The notes under the pieces are model-generated. The model was not told the DNA's origin and did no database searches. It saw nothing but the letters and a program-made list of their open reading frames with translations. Shown piece after piece: positions 33,537 to 46,668 of a DNA stretch of 64,000 bases. The stretch is from the NCBI GenBank assembly GCA_003260075.1, contig QLIY01000844.1, positions 2,011-66,010 on the forward strand. The letters run 5' to 3'. Source of the DNA: Phallusia mammillata (lineage: Eukaryota; Chordata; Ascidiacea; Phlebobranchia; Ascidiidae). How positions within the stretch are numbered: the stretch's first letter is position 1; the number at the start of each line of letters is the position of its first letter. The position numbers and the translations under genes were made by a program.

Positions 33537-34085
33537 TTGTTGCTAGGCAAAACAATTTCCATCATTCCCGCCCTCCAGTGACAAAAACAAAAAAAAAACT
33601 GTTTACAAAAAAAGAAATGTGGGCATTAATATTAGTAGGTTATTGTTTTAATAATGACAGTAGGTAGCCTACAGAGGTTACATAAAAATAGATTAAACCC
33701 TCAATTCCTAAAAAGTTCTTGAAAGAAAGTTTATAAAGGTTAGGAACGGTTCATCGCGACATTTTTTACCCTAAAACATAAAAGTTAACTTAAGTAATAG
33801 TGACAATGTACGTTAATTAATACTCATTTAACAGCGTGGACAAGAACGTCTATACTTTGGAGTTTTAGAAAACCTAAAAATCCTGTTTTTGCTGCATGCA
33901 GCAACTGCAACGCTTAATGCCAGCGAAAAAATGTTTTTTTCCATGATAGCATTCTATCAGCGCTGCAGCGACTTCGTTATCTGAAAATTAGGCAAAAATA
34001 ACTACGCATAGCACAGTAAACTGCTGCTGTTTAGTTGTTTAAAGCCAACTGAACAGGTTATCTGTCGAGAAATTATAGGCCTACC

Positions 34086-34225
34086 GAGTCCGAGTAAGGT
34101 CAACTCTCATGGTGTTACGAGTCCAAGTCAAGTCTTTTAACAGCTGAGACTCGAATTAAGTCAAGTCTTTTCAAAGCTGAGACTCGAGTCAAGTCCTGGA
34201 AAAAAGGTGACTCGAATCTCCCCAT
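34086..34225. repeat. Degenerate repeat of gagtc / aagtc motifs
   Basis: Repeats of gctgagactcgaattaagtc-like units about 36 bases apart, with agtccaagtcaagtc and gactcgagtcaagtcc variants. No coding potential. Confidence 0.5.
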
Positions 34226-34275
34226 CATTGAGATTTAGCGCGATCAGTCCTACCCAGCCCGCTGTGTCAACTTTG

Positions 34276-34505
34276 TCCGTTAAAAGTGTTTTTTAGTTTA
34301 TTGTGGTTGGGGTAAGGTAGCTTAATTAAATTGCCCCTACAATCTGGTATTGATACTCGGCCTAGGTTAGCTAAATGTAGGCTTGGGGGGGGGGAGTCCG
34401 TTAAAAGTGTTTTTTGGTTTATTGTGGTTGGGGTAAGGTAGCTTAATTAAATTGCCTCTACAATCTGGTATTGATACTCGGCCTAGGTTAGCTAAATGTA
34501 GGCTT
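34276..34505. repeat. Direct duplication separated by 10 G
   Basis: gtccgttaaaagtgtttttt through ggttagctaaatgtaggctt occurs on both sides of the G run at 34385-34394 with a few substitutions. Confidence 0.65.
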
Positions 34506-35832
34506 AAAGGGCTGGTAGTTTTAGATTGTTCCCCACATTTTAGTGCATAAATTATGAAGAGTCTGAAAACCAGTAGGCTAGTAGTTGTTTCGCAAACGAA
34601 GCTCAGATTTGTGACACTTGTGCGACTGTATCTTTTTTCATATTTCTGGTGCGGGTCTTGCAATTTGCATTGTGTTTACAATATTTATTGTTTAGTACCA
34701 AATTATTCCAGGAAAGAAATTTATTTCGATTTCCAATCATCATCGTAGAAGTGTTTTTTCCGTGACAAAAAAATGTACTTTCAGAAAAGGGTTTTCACCG
34801 GCTCAGCCAACAAAACAAACAAATGAAAGTCTGCTGACAAAACAATTTCGTGTGAAAAAAAGCAGATGGAATATTTTTTACACTAAAACTGAAACTATGA
34901 TAAGAGTTATTTGCATAAACAGTTGTTTGTATAATTTGTACTACAATATGACGACATGTTTCATGGTTGGCGAGACTTGTTGTGCGAAAATTCGGATTAA
35001 TATATGGCCTACTTTTTCGTCTTGTTTATCGCCTCAAGCGTTTGTGATGCTTGTGGTTAGGAAAGCTGTTTTTCGTTTATCGCTTATTTCCACAGCTGTT
35101 TTGATAAGCTGATACAACGATAATTAGCATAATGTGCTTGATGATGTTCTGTGCCTGGTGAAAAAAAATTGGTTACTTTTGAAATTTATACATCATGAAT
35201 ACAAAAGAATATACAAGTGTAAGTAACCACAGTTGATTGATGCATTGTATAGTGCAGTACAGTGTAGACAAATTGATGTTTTTTGTTTTAATTTACATGT
35301 GTACTCAAACAATAGATTTTGCTCATATACTGGAATAAAACATTGCTCATGGCTTGGAAGTTGGGTTTATGAATATAAAATTTATTTGAAAAAATATTAG
35401 CATACAAAACTTTTGAGCTGATACAGGTGCCCAGTCTGCAGAACATGGCAGTTCCCGACGAGATCTCATGCATGCAGGACCTACATGTCCCGCGTGCGCG
35501 CGTGCACGACCCGTAAGTTCGCGTGCAAGACCAACTTCAGCAGGCGTAAAGCAAGTAAAAGAGGTCAAAACAGCCCAATTAAATGCCCTTTGTGCAAAAT
35601 TTTCACGTGCAAACCCAAATCTTGGCGTGCAAAAATTTTTTTCAAAAAAAAATCGCTCGGGCAGCTGCCACACTCTGCAGACTGGACAGGTGCTTTGCAA
35701 AAATGAGCTTTCATATTTAAACAAATGTAACTTTGAAATCATTGAGACAGAAATAGGCTGTAGTAGACAGCATACCTGTTATTCTAATGTTAGAAAGTAG
35801 ACTGGTTTACTAAACACAATTTTACTTGGCAG

Positions 35833-37889
35833 AGACTTTTATGTGAGGGATGGTTGGACAAGCAAGTGATTGGACCAAGTGATAATTCAAAGCAAACAAA
35901 ACTCAAAACAAGGTATGTAGTTTGACAAAATGGTATAACTTGCCAAGATTTATTACTGCAATAACTAAACTAAACTTAACCTTATACCTTGACACAGAAA
36001 ATCTGTTTTACGTACTTGATTTTTTTTAGGTTTTCCACACTGACCCTTTTTAGTGGTGGCATTGAAATTCGATTTTTTCCCAAGAAACCAAAGTGCTGTA
36101 AAGAATTGATTCAAGGTATGTAAGATTTCAACTTGGCCAGTGAACGCTCTTAAACATTTTTGTGGTGGGTTACTCAATAGCTTTGTTTTGTACTACCGCT
36201 AAAAATTTAGAAAAATTGACACTCCTGCCTTGGAAATACTGTGTTTTCTTGGAAATCTGTGCAAACAAATCGTACCAACTACGATTAAAGGAGTTTAATG
36301 ATGGACTGAGCAACCCATGCACCAATATTACACAAATGAACATGAGATCATTGGAAGAAGCAGCAGTTTGGATGAAGTGCATACAGGTTTTTAATTTTGA
36401 TTTTCCACTCTTCAAACTGGTGTGTAAACATTTTTTTTTTTAAATTAAGTTTTAAAAAACAATTTAATGCAAGCAAGTTTAAAACTAAACTTATAAATGC
36501 AATTATTTCAAAATTCTCAAGATACAAATCAGATTCATTGTTTGTTCTAAAAGGGCCTGACAAAACTTCCTTCTGGCTGTGAAAGAAACAAATTTACTGT
36601 AAAGACAACAAGAACCAAAGTCTTTCAACAAATTGGAGCTGCTGAAGTCCATTGCATCATGCATTTTACTCCTGAAACTGTAAAACTTGCTCTTAAGGTA
36701 GAGTCAAATTCCTTTTAAAATAATGAGATATAAATATATATTTTTTACTTTTTTGTGCAGAATGATTTGACAGTTATTGCAATTTGGCCAATAATGTTTA
36801 TCAGAAGCTATTCATCACCTAGTGCCAATAGTTTTTCTATAACTGCTGGAAGACGATCTCCAATGGGTGAAGCAACATATGATTTTATAACTCTTGACAT
36901 GGATGCTTACAAACTCTTTCAAGTTTTGGACTACTATACTGGAGTAACAGAAAGTCTTCCCAAGGTACAATGTTTGCATTTCAATTTTCATGCTTTTGCT
37001 AGAATTGTATTGTTTGCTTTATTTCAGCCATCGCAAGATCACAATCCTATGGAAAAGAATACAACCAACTCTATAACAACTCAGCATAAAATTCGTCAAC
37101 CCTTTCCAAGGTTTTTTATCTATACATTTTTCTCTTGTACATTCAATAGTTTATGACACTTGTACTTGCTTATAAAAAACCTCTCTAAGGTACTTGAAAG
37201 ACTTGAATAGGCTTTTATGAAAACTATAAATTTGCAGACTTTTGAATGCGCTGACGGTTAAAGCTATTCGGGTTGGGTGAGGGTTTGTAATTGAAATAAT
37301 ACTCGAATGTGGTCTAATTTATTCTTGTTGTGGCTTTTATTCTCAAATTTTACACACTATTCTGTATTCTAACCAGAATACCATGTAGTATTAGTACCTG
37401 CCATTGTCCACTTGACAATTTTATTTTGAACAGCACATCACACTTTGATTTGATATGTTTAGACATCAAGTTGGGGCTGTTCAAAGTAGCAAAGCACCCA
37501 CTTCACCTCCACTGAAACCACCAAGAAAACCACCATTACCTGCAAATCGGGTTCAAATAACGTCTTTACAACAACGCACACCTACATTGAAGCCACGAAC
37601 TAAACTTCCCCTGCACTCTTTACCTTCACAAATACAAGAAACAGATGCTGATTTAGATAAATTGCTACATACATTGGAGTATAGTCTTGGAATGTCCTCC
37701 AAAGAGGCAAAGTGTAAAGATGAAGCAACACAACGTACAGCAGATTGTTCTGCTTTGCTTGACAGTGTGCTAGATATGGTTGTCACAGATTGTGATCTTG
37801 CTCAAAGCAAACAGAACGTACCATCCTATTCAACAGTGGACTTCAACCGAAAATCATTAAAAAAAGTGACAAAATCACCAAATCCCTAG
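35833..37889 (+). CDS. DOK-like adaptor (PH + IRS-type PTB), 5' end missing
   Basis: Seven exons found: 35833-35912, 36030-36115, 36211-36386, 36554-36697, 36761-36964, 37028-37110 and 37463-37889; 399 aa with matching phases. The first starts in an open frame with no ATG, so at least one short upstream exon is missing. The PH domain opens with CEGWLDKQ and closes with EAAVWMKCIQ; the PTB domain has NKFTVKTTRTKVF, IWPIMFIRSYS and FSITAGRRSPMGEATYDF, the GRRsPxGEGxF-like core of IRS/DOK PTB domains. The tail is Pro-rich (PPLKPPRKPPLP, a candidate SH3 ligand) and ends with SYSTVDFNRK, a possible phosphotyrosine site. Expected role: cytoplasmic scaffold bound to membranes and to NPxY receptors downstream of tyrosine kinases. 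A polyadenylation signal aataaa is at about 38549. Confidence 0.75.
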
Positions 37890-38114
37890 AAGAACACCGA
37901 CAAGTTTTTGTCTAAAATAGTTGGATTTATTAAATCTAAGTTAAATTAGACATCCGACAACATACACATCGACTGGTTTCAGAAACCACTTCCCCAGGCA
38001 TTTTTTTCCTGGACAAGTTTGTTTCTTTTCTGCACTTATTTTTTACCTATTTGTAGTACTCTTACAGTAATTGCAGTATTTGGTACCCCATTTAAGCGGG
38101 TAGAGATGCTAATG

Positions 38115-38387
38115 TAAGAACTCACAGTAGAAAAGGTTTTGCTGGATAGCGATAGATGGTGTAAAGAGTGCACTTATTTAAATTACCAGTGAGACTGGGA
38201 TAGGGTTAGGGACTAAATTTAACATAAAAAACTGGGTTTGGGGTTGATTTTATTGTTGTTATAATTATAAAACCTCAGCCCAACCCTTATAGCCCTTACC
38301 GTCAGCATTTTTTACACAAAGTGCATTAAAAATATTTGGGTGTGCCACCTAACGGAAATTAGCAAACCTGGCTACTGTGAGTTCTTA
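38115..38387. mobile_element. Inverted-repeat element in the DOK-like 3' region
   Basis: taagaactcacagtag at 38115 and ctactgtgagttctta ending at 38387 are perfect inverted repeats, with further similarity inward (gttttgct / agcaaacc). TA at both tips could be a mariner-type target, but no longer duplication is seen. Confidence 0.5.
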
Positions 38388-38764
38388 TGATAGTAGCTTC
38401 ACATTTTAAGTGTGGTAGTTGCCTGTGGTGCTCCATATAAACTAACTTTCATATTTTTGCTTGCCTTTTGCTTCTGTTTTATCCAAACAATGCCTATGCA
38501 ACTTTTACACCAAGCAACAAGCATTATATATCCACAATTTTGTATTGAATAAATTTTAAGATGACAATAAATTTACTATTGTGAAGAACACTGTTCAATG
38601 CAATACAAATGTACCAAGACCATCTACAGATGATACTGTATATATCTGTATGTACAAAGAAACAACATTCAGAAGCTCATGTAAAGCATTGAAGGTAAGC
38701 ATGGATATTCATGGGGAATGTGCCACAAAAAATATTTAGCTAAAATATATTTTATCCCTTACAG

Positions 38765-38979
38765 CAGTAGTTCTCAAACTGTGCGTTGCAACATCCCTGG
38801 TGCGTCGTTTCAATTTTCCAAGGGCGTCGCAGAATAATTCCGTTTCGTGGCTTTTTGTTGTTGGATCAATAAACACAACTTTAATAATAAGTTTCCTCAT
38901 TAACTTTTATTTGCTGGTGCGTCGCAAGTCCAGAAAACTTTTCCAAAGGCGTCGCAACGAAAAAGTTTGAGAACCACTG
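38765..38979. mobile_element. 215-bp hAT MITE with perfect target duplication
   Basis: Starts cagtagttctcaaact and ends agtttgagaaccactg. Identical ccttacag repeats at 38757-38764 and 38980-38987. Interior has ggtgcgtcg / gcgtcgcaa near both ends. Confidence 0.85.
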
Positions 38980-38987
38980 CCTTACAG

Positions 38988-40393
38988 CCATTTGAAATAA
39001 ACACACATATGGTACTCAAAAATGTAACAGAGTACATGCATTTGAAACCAGTGTAAATGTGTTTCCTTACAAAGTCTGAATTTTTTTCTGCCTTTTTATT
39101 TAAGATTGTTACACCCATGTTGTTTAATGAAAATCTTCTGAAAACAATTACCAGTTGCACAAAAGTGAAAAAGTTCTGGTAGCTTGTTTACATAATAAAG
39201 TGCAGGTAAGACAACATGTAACAAAATAAATTTAAATAAACCAAAATTAGGTTCTCCATACACAGAAACATCTTAGTTATGTGTGTTGTTTTACTACATT
39301 TACTTCAAGTTTATTAATTATCAATTTCAATTTTTTAAGGAGTACAGTATTTGAAGCATATGCTTCACATTTTAGATGAATAATTAATTATACACTAATC
39401 TACACAGCAGAGGTATGGAATATAAAACAAGGTGACAAGGAAGAAAAGTAGCAAGATTAATACTATAATACACAATAAATTGGAACTGATTCAGATCACT
39501 ACTTTAGGCCACCTTGACAAGCATATGTAGACTATGACAAGTTGCTACAAATTTAACATCAACCACATGACAATGAACTAACACTTAAAAATATTTATAT
39601 GTTCTCACATTACAAACAAACATAAATAGTAACAAGCTTGTCACATCAAAGAACAAAAAGTACATATTTGTGTAATAAGTAAATTTAAGTTGCGCAAGGT
39701 AAAATTTCACAAAACATATATTTTACCATTTCATATTTCGCAAAATCTGGTTATAAGTCAAAGTAAGCTCGAAGTGGGGTAAGTGAGCAACGTTTTGTTG
39801 CGCTCAGCTCATCATTAAAAGTACAGATCAATGTCTGTCCAAAATTTGTTAAACTTTACATGTCACTGAGTTAAAGTTCAAACCAATTCAATGCTGTAAT
39901 ACAAGAATCGTAGAACAAATTTTCAACAACATTATACAAGCGTACCTCTTAAAAAAACATATTAGTATGTGGAGAAAAAAGTATGTTGAATAACCTGGTG
40001 TTACATCACATATGTTTGTAACTTTTATTCTCCAGTATTGTAATTTATGTTCAATCATTATATTATAATTCCCCATCAATGGATCATAAATGCGATGCTG
40101 TTTGCACAGCAAAACAAGATATTTTATTTTTGCCCTGGCAAATAATATGTTACCAAACTTTATTAAATGATTGGAAAAGTAAAAAGACTGATGTTGTTGA
40201 ATCAGTTTTTTGGCAAGATGTAGGTCTGTGGTACATTAAGTAACATTTTGTTTGTAGGCCTAACAAAATTTATATTCAAAATAGAAAATTAAAAACAATG
40301 TTTTTTGTGAGCCATTCAGTCTTGATTTTGAGTAAATGTGTCATCATTTGAAATCAAATCATACAGAATACAAAACATGTCACTTCACACAAG
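38988..40393. other. Spacer and 3' region of SNRK
   Basis: Between convergent DOK-like and SNRK genes. tttatt at 40123-40128 could be the SNRK polyadenylation signal on the minus strand. Nothing else supported. Confidence 0.4.
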
Positions 40394-43300
40394 TTACATT
40401 AAACTACAGCAGTTCCGAGCCTTCACCTTTCTAACAATTTTGTGTTCAACTTTTAACTGCCCACTACCAAGCACACTTCCAGAATCGAGTGATGAACTGT
40501 GTCTTGCATTTGGTTTCAAGTTGTTCAGCTTGGTAAGAATATTTTGATGCTTTTTAAAACCAGGTTCTTCCAAGCTGGCTGACATGCTTAATGTTGTTTC
40601 CAGGTTGTTAAGTTCAGGCTTAGTTATTTTTGTTTTTGCAGGTAAATTGATGGAGTGGTCAGAAAAGTTAAATGAAAGAGTCTGTGCTCTATTTTCAGAT
40701 AAAGGAGTCAAGGCTGGAGATGGAGCTAGCTCATTCACAGGGTCAACAACAAATTTGCTTCCGCTGCATGTGGACGAAGCAAGACTAAGGTTGCTTCGCT
40801 TGACAGTCAGTGATTCCAGTCCAGCTCCAACACATGATATTTCATCATTTGATTCACTGAAAAGGGTTTGATACATACTCTGGTCTTCATCCTGCCCTGA
40901 CTTCTTAAAGTTTGGGTGATTTAATCTCTTACTGTGTCGAGGCAAGGAACAAGAACGGTGATGTCTGGAACTTGATAAACCACTATCAGAATCAACACCA
41001 TTGTCATGTGTAAGGCCTGGAGGACTAACACAGTTTAGGCTGTTTGAAACCCTGAGGTTGTCACAAATAACAAGTGATGAAGATGATGAGGATCTTGAGG
41101 TTTGTGAAAGATTTTTGCATTTGCACTTTACCAAGACATTGTTCTTGTGATATCTCAAAACAAGGCCAGTGTCTGATCTGGTTGAGCTTGAGTTTTTCAT
41201 TGACAGCCTTCCATTTCTTTTGGCAAGCGTGCGCAAGCGGTGGTTCGAACTTAAACTGCTGCAGCTGCTTCGGGCACTGCTGCTGCTCCGGCTGCTTGTA
41301 AACATTGAGTATGATGATGAGGTATGTGATTCAGCACTTTTACTTCGCACACCAAAAATATTGTTTATTTTGTGATTACTATCATTGAGGCACAGCGGCT
41401 TTTTGCCCACACTGCGATGCTGGCTAACATTGTTCATTACATGTGTTCTAGTGTTTCCGGCTGCACTAGCATCATCACTAGACTTTGGGTTTTCCTTTTC
41501 TTCCTCTGCTGCAGCAGTAGAGTCTTGGCAGTCTGTAGTTATTTGTTCATTGACACCAGGAAGAAAATTTCCTGGACCTGGCCCGCCACCTGTGTGGTCA
41601 TCATCTTTGTCATCACTTGAATCTCTGCGCCGCTGCAACATCATTCGGCCAACAGTGGAGCTGAGATTCGTGCTACTGGTACGTCTGCTTTCGCTGTCAT
41701 CATCACTGGTTTCAGAACTGCTACATTTCTGTGACTTCCTACGCCTCATTGCCCGACCTGTTGCAAAATACAGAACATTGAGGAAAACATACAAAATAAA
41801 GTTTAGAAATTTTTACCCATGAAACTTACACATACTGCTAGAAAACCTAAAATAGTCAGTTAAAACTAAATATTAACTTAGGTAGTTCAGAAGGCAACCT
41901 AGCCCAACACGTTTCTGTTAAACTTCCTGCTTTGCCTACAACTTATCAAATCCACCCACTCGGCAATGGTGATAAAGTGGAATCCAACATCTAAGGCTAG
42001 TATGCCTTTCAAAGCAAACAAAGCAATTTGGCATGTGGCAGCAAAATCTGACATTTGACCGCTTATACAATTGTTTTCAAATTATAGTGTGACATTTAAG
42101 TCAAATGCTCTGAAACATATTTACACACATACTTAAAATGCCTGTTTGAATAAATAGTTGCTAAAGTCTACAGCCTAGCAGTGAGTCAGCACCATTAGTT
42201 CGTTGATTCATTGCAACTATTTCTTTAGAACATAATTTTGTTTGCTGGAATTATGCATATTAAATCTGTACTTCTTCCTATTGTGGCCCATCAACATACC
42301 TGGTCTAACAGAATAGTGTGCAGTTTCCTTTTGATGATCAAAAACCACCCCACTGCCACCTGACTGATGATGGGTGTTATAATGGTGACCGCTGTGTGAA
42401 GTAGGTGAGGATGAGGAAATAGAATGTCGGCCTGTGTGATGCTGGCCCACTGTCCGTGACATACCGTCACCAATTTCACTAATGTCATTTTCTAGCTCCG
42501 TTTCCTCACAAATTTCATTCAGTACAGGTGCGCTTTTCCGTTTTTTGAAGCGTTTTAGTTGAAGAGTTCGTTGCAACCTAAAACAGAAAAAAAAGATTAG
42601 CTTATAAAGAGGTATAAAAATAATGTTTCCAATAAATTAAGTACTACTAGGACCACACAAATGATACCTGACTTCCTTACACAGATTTTATACAATGTTT
42701 ATCACATTTCTGATCTGCTAAACTTACTGTGAAGCAAGCAGCTTGGGATTAACCATATTGGCAATATCATCTGCAGCATCTGCCTCATCATCAGTGGTGG
42801 TCTGTGACCGGCTTCGTTCCTCCTCCTCAATCAGTGTGTCGATTCCTCCATGTGCAACACTAAAGCCATGGCGAGGAGTAATTGTGAGATGCTCACGGAT
42901 GTATGAAGGATTTGATCGGCGTTCTAATGAGGTAGAGAGAGAAGAGTTTGAATCCTCAGAACTTGAACTTCTTGTTCTTCGTCTTGCAGGATCTGCAGGC
43001 ACTGAAACTGATGCTGATGGTATAAGTGTAGCTTGATTGCATGGCGGTGAAACAGATAAAGCCATTGGCTGCATGGTACTTGAATGTGCATCTGGATACA
43101 TTGGTCTTAAACGATTTGTTACAGGCCTGGAGTCAGATGTTTGAAAGCGGCCTGAAGTCTCATTGTCATCTGACAAATCTTCTTCATCACTGCTTTGATT
43201 TTCTTTGCTGTTGGTTTGCTGTACAATACTTCTCTCAGCAAGCAAAAAGTATGTTGATGTGATGTGATCATAGCGATCTTCTGTAAGTGCTGTGAGTATT

Positions 43301-46300
43301 TCATCTTCATCTGCAAGTTCCGCTAAAATGCATTGTGTTGTAAAAGTATTTTTCACAAGAAATTTATACAGAAACATTCTTACATTCATTAATTTCAAAC
43401 TTAATTTGATCATGTAAACATAGCCAATTTTACAGTTTACAGTCCTAAAACTGGCATTAACAGTCAAAAAATATTACTTTGTAGGTAAGAACCACTAATA
43501 AACTCAATAAATTTGATTTAGCACGTCTGTGAAAACAATAAGCAGCCTGCTGGATGGTACACATACTTACCATTGACCATAATTTCCAGGATCTCCCTGT
43601 GCACATCAGCAGGAATGTTATTTCTGGTCAACATTGGAACAGAATTTCTGCGAGCTCTGCTTAATGACTTAGCCCCAGTTAACCACGGGTGGTTAACTAT
43701 GTCATCCAAACTCATGCGATGAGAAGGTTCACTGCAATCAGATACCAATAACTATATTTACCAAACAGAAATGCTACTGAGCTTACTTATTCCAAGACAA
43801 CATGTCTTACTTTTAATTCAATAGCCTCGAGTGCAAATGTTACACACACTTTAAAGTAACACTATAAGTCCTGCAAAAAAATCAATAAAACTACATTTGT
43901 CAAATGCAGCAGCATTTTATTTTGGCTGTAAATTTTGTATGAGTGTTTCATACTGGGCAGATGACTGGTTTATTTTTTTGAAAACAAACTGCTATGCAAT
44001 TGTTGTATATGTAGCTGTCACATTAATTATTTACTAGAGACATTAAGCAACAACTTATCACATTTGCGGGGGGGGGGATTTTAAAAACAAACTGCTATGC
44101 AATTGTTGTATATGTAGCTGTTACATTAATTATTTACTAGAGACATTAAGCAACAACTTATCACATTTGCAGATATTGAAAAGGTCAAGTCAATCACTTG
44201 CTTTCTATTGATGTAATATTGATCTGTTGATCTTAAGCCAGTAAGTAGTGTTACCATCTATAAGGGGGGGGGGTTGCTTTCTATTGATGTTATATTGATC
44301 TGTTGATCTTAAGCCAGTAAGTAGTGTTACCATCTATAAAACACATTCTGTGCACTCAAGTAGCTCACCGTATAATCATTCGTTTAATCAGATCCTCACA
44401 CTGTTCACTGACATGGTCGAGCACCGTGTAGCGGCAATCCATTATATTGATAAGGGTCTCACTGTCATTTGCTTCGTTGAATGGGGCAACGCCACAAACA
44501 AGCATGTACAATATCACACCTAAAAAAATTGCATTATTGCCAATGTATAGAATAAAGACAAGAAGACATCATACAGTAAAATTAATTTAAGTAAAATTGT
44601 TTAAAAAATTAAAAGTTAATTTGAACAGTGGAAAAAGTTTTACTATATGTTTGTGAACATTATGCATACAATGTAGCGCATAACATAGTGTTGTGTTCCA
44701 GAGTAGTGCTAGCCATATAACAACAAACTTAGGTTTAGCAAGGTGACTTTACCTAGGCTCCAAACATCAACAGCAGGGGCATCATACTCTTCCCCAAGCA
44801 AAATTTCAGGTGCAGAATAAGCAAGTGAACCACAAGAGGTTGAAAGCTTTTCACCAGGCCTGTAATGATTACTAAATCCAAAGTCTGTCAATTTCACGAG
44901 GCCTTGACTTTCGAAGAAAACAACATTTTCTGGCTTGAGATCTCGATGGACCACATGTAGTTTGTGGCAGTATGCTATTGCACTGACAATCTAAAAAAAT
45001 GTTTTGTTATTTTCTTAAGCAAAATATATTTATTGGTCTTCTATAGATTTAACTGAAACAATGAAAGTGACTTAAAAATGAAAAAATGTTGTTAAACTTC
45101 GGGCCCACCAAAAATGTTTTTAGATATTAAATTATGTACACCTTAAAGTACTCCAAATTAAAACAGAACCATGTTGTGCCACCATAAAAAATGCTGTACC
45201 ACCTCAAACCAAGGAGGTTGTTCTAATCAAAAGGTTACAAGACAATCAAGTCCCAGGAGAGAAGTTCAATAGGCTTAAAAAAGAAAGTATAATTGACAGA
45301 TGAAGTCTTGAAACCTTTGCAATCTGACTGTAGAAATGTGAAGATTTTCTAACACCGTTCGTTATGACCAAAAATAATATCTCATTCGCAGTGCACTAAC
45401 AAGATTATTGACTGACAAATTTCTGTCAATTAAAATGGATTTACGAGTGACTGTAAGCACAAATGTATAGATGTCAAAAATAGGTCCGCATGGTATAAAA
45501 TGTACATCCTTTCAAATGAACTATTTCGACAGCCTTTGTTATGTTTTAAAAACAACACTTAACAAAGGGTCACATCTTTGAAACATGAAACCAATACAGC
45601 ATGATTGCTAATGTTTAAAAATCTGTTAAAACACACACAGATGGTTTGTATCACATTTCAACAGTATTCAGCTACACATTCCAGCTACTATTGTTGCAAA
45701 AGGAATTCATAACCTTTACAGAGAGAGTGACAGACAGATGATGATTTAATTATCCTGGGGTGTCAGCAACAAATACATTTACTCTTTGCATTGGAAATAT
45801 ATCAATCCAATGGCAGCACAACAGTTTAGGCTTAAACGCTTTTGCTATGTACCTTGACATTTATGAGTGGTTAGAGCCACATTTCCCTCATGTATAAGGC
45901 CTGGCTATAAAAGGTCAAGCTCACTATATTAAAATAATCATTAACATTTTAACTTAAACCATTTTCTTGAGCTCACAAACATAAATCCTTGAGACTTGGG
46001 CCCTTGCAATATTGCAACAAGAATGTGCAATGTTACAATACAATTTACTGTTGGCAATAATATGACTTAATATATTACCTGAGCGAAATACTCCTTTGCT
46101 TGGTCTTCATGCAGACCCTTGTCATGTCTCATAATATAATCAAACATATCACCTCCATCTCCCAACTCAAGGATTAGATACAGTTTGGTGGAAGTTTCAA
46201 TGACTTGGTACAAACGAACCTAAAAGAAAGGTAAAGACAAATAATTTATGTACTCTCTATTAACAAGACAATTTAAAACATAAAATTGCTCATAAATTTT

Positions 46301-46668
46301 TCACAAAATAAAATTAATTCCATTTTAATAAAATTTATGGTCATTTTTTATCTTTATTAATAAGGTAGACAAACAAATATTATAGGATACAGGTAATAGA
46401 ATCCAGAAAAATCATCAAAAAGCTTTAAAAAATCAATTTAGTTACTTACAACATTAGGATGCTGAACCAATTTCATACAAGTAACTTCATGATGGAGATG
46501 ATCAGCTGAAATACGATCCATCTTTGTTTTGTCGATTACCTTTACAGCCACTTTTTCTCCAGAAAACACATGGTGGGCCAACTTGACTACTGCAAAATGG
46601 CCACGACCTAATGTTTTCTTTAACTCATACGACTCAGCAATTTTTCGATGTTCAGATTGTTGCCACAT
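40394..46668 (-). CDS. SNRK: SNF-related serine/threonine kinase SNRK
   Basis: Eight exons on the minus strand: 46668-46450, 46219-46079, 44990-44753, 44519-44369, 43731-43571, 43322-42728, 42577-42300 and 41757-40394; 1048 aa, phases consistent. AMPK-related kinase expected to be activated by LKB1. Visible: [18 protein letters not shown] (Lys43), [11 protein letters not shown] (Asp137), DFGFSN (Asp156), [14 protein letters not shown] with activation-loop Thr171, NHPWLTG at the end of the kinase domain, and a UBA segment [15 protein letters not shown]. Two C-terminal blocks seen in vertebrate SNRK are present: [12 protein letters not shown] and [18 protein letters not shown]. The tail is longer than the 765-residue human protein and very Ser-rich. 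It ends Cys-Cys-Ser-Leu-Met, a CaaX prenylation signal. ATG chosen by alignment to the family start; an acceptor-like AG lies four bases upstream. Confidence 0.93.
43979..44340. repeat. Two G-run duplications inside a SNRK intron
   Basis: Sequence before the G run at 44068-44077 recurs after it, and the same happens across 44264-44273. Each pair differs by one or two bases. The exons on either side are unaffected. Confidence 0.65.

Larger units (their letters stand above)
32923..35832. other. Intergenic, repeat-bearing
   Basis: Holds the SINE-like block (33375), a degenerate gagtc/aagtc repeat (34086) and a G-run duplication (34276). The first coding exon of the DOK-like gene should lie here, but I could not identify it. 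Confidence 0.4.
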
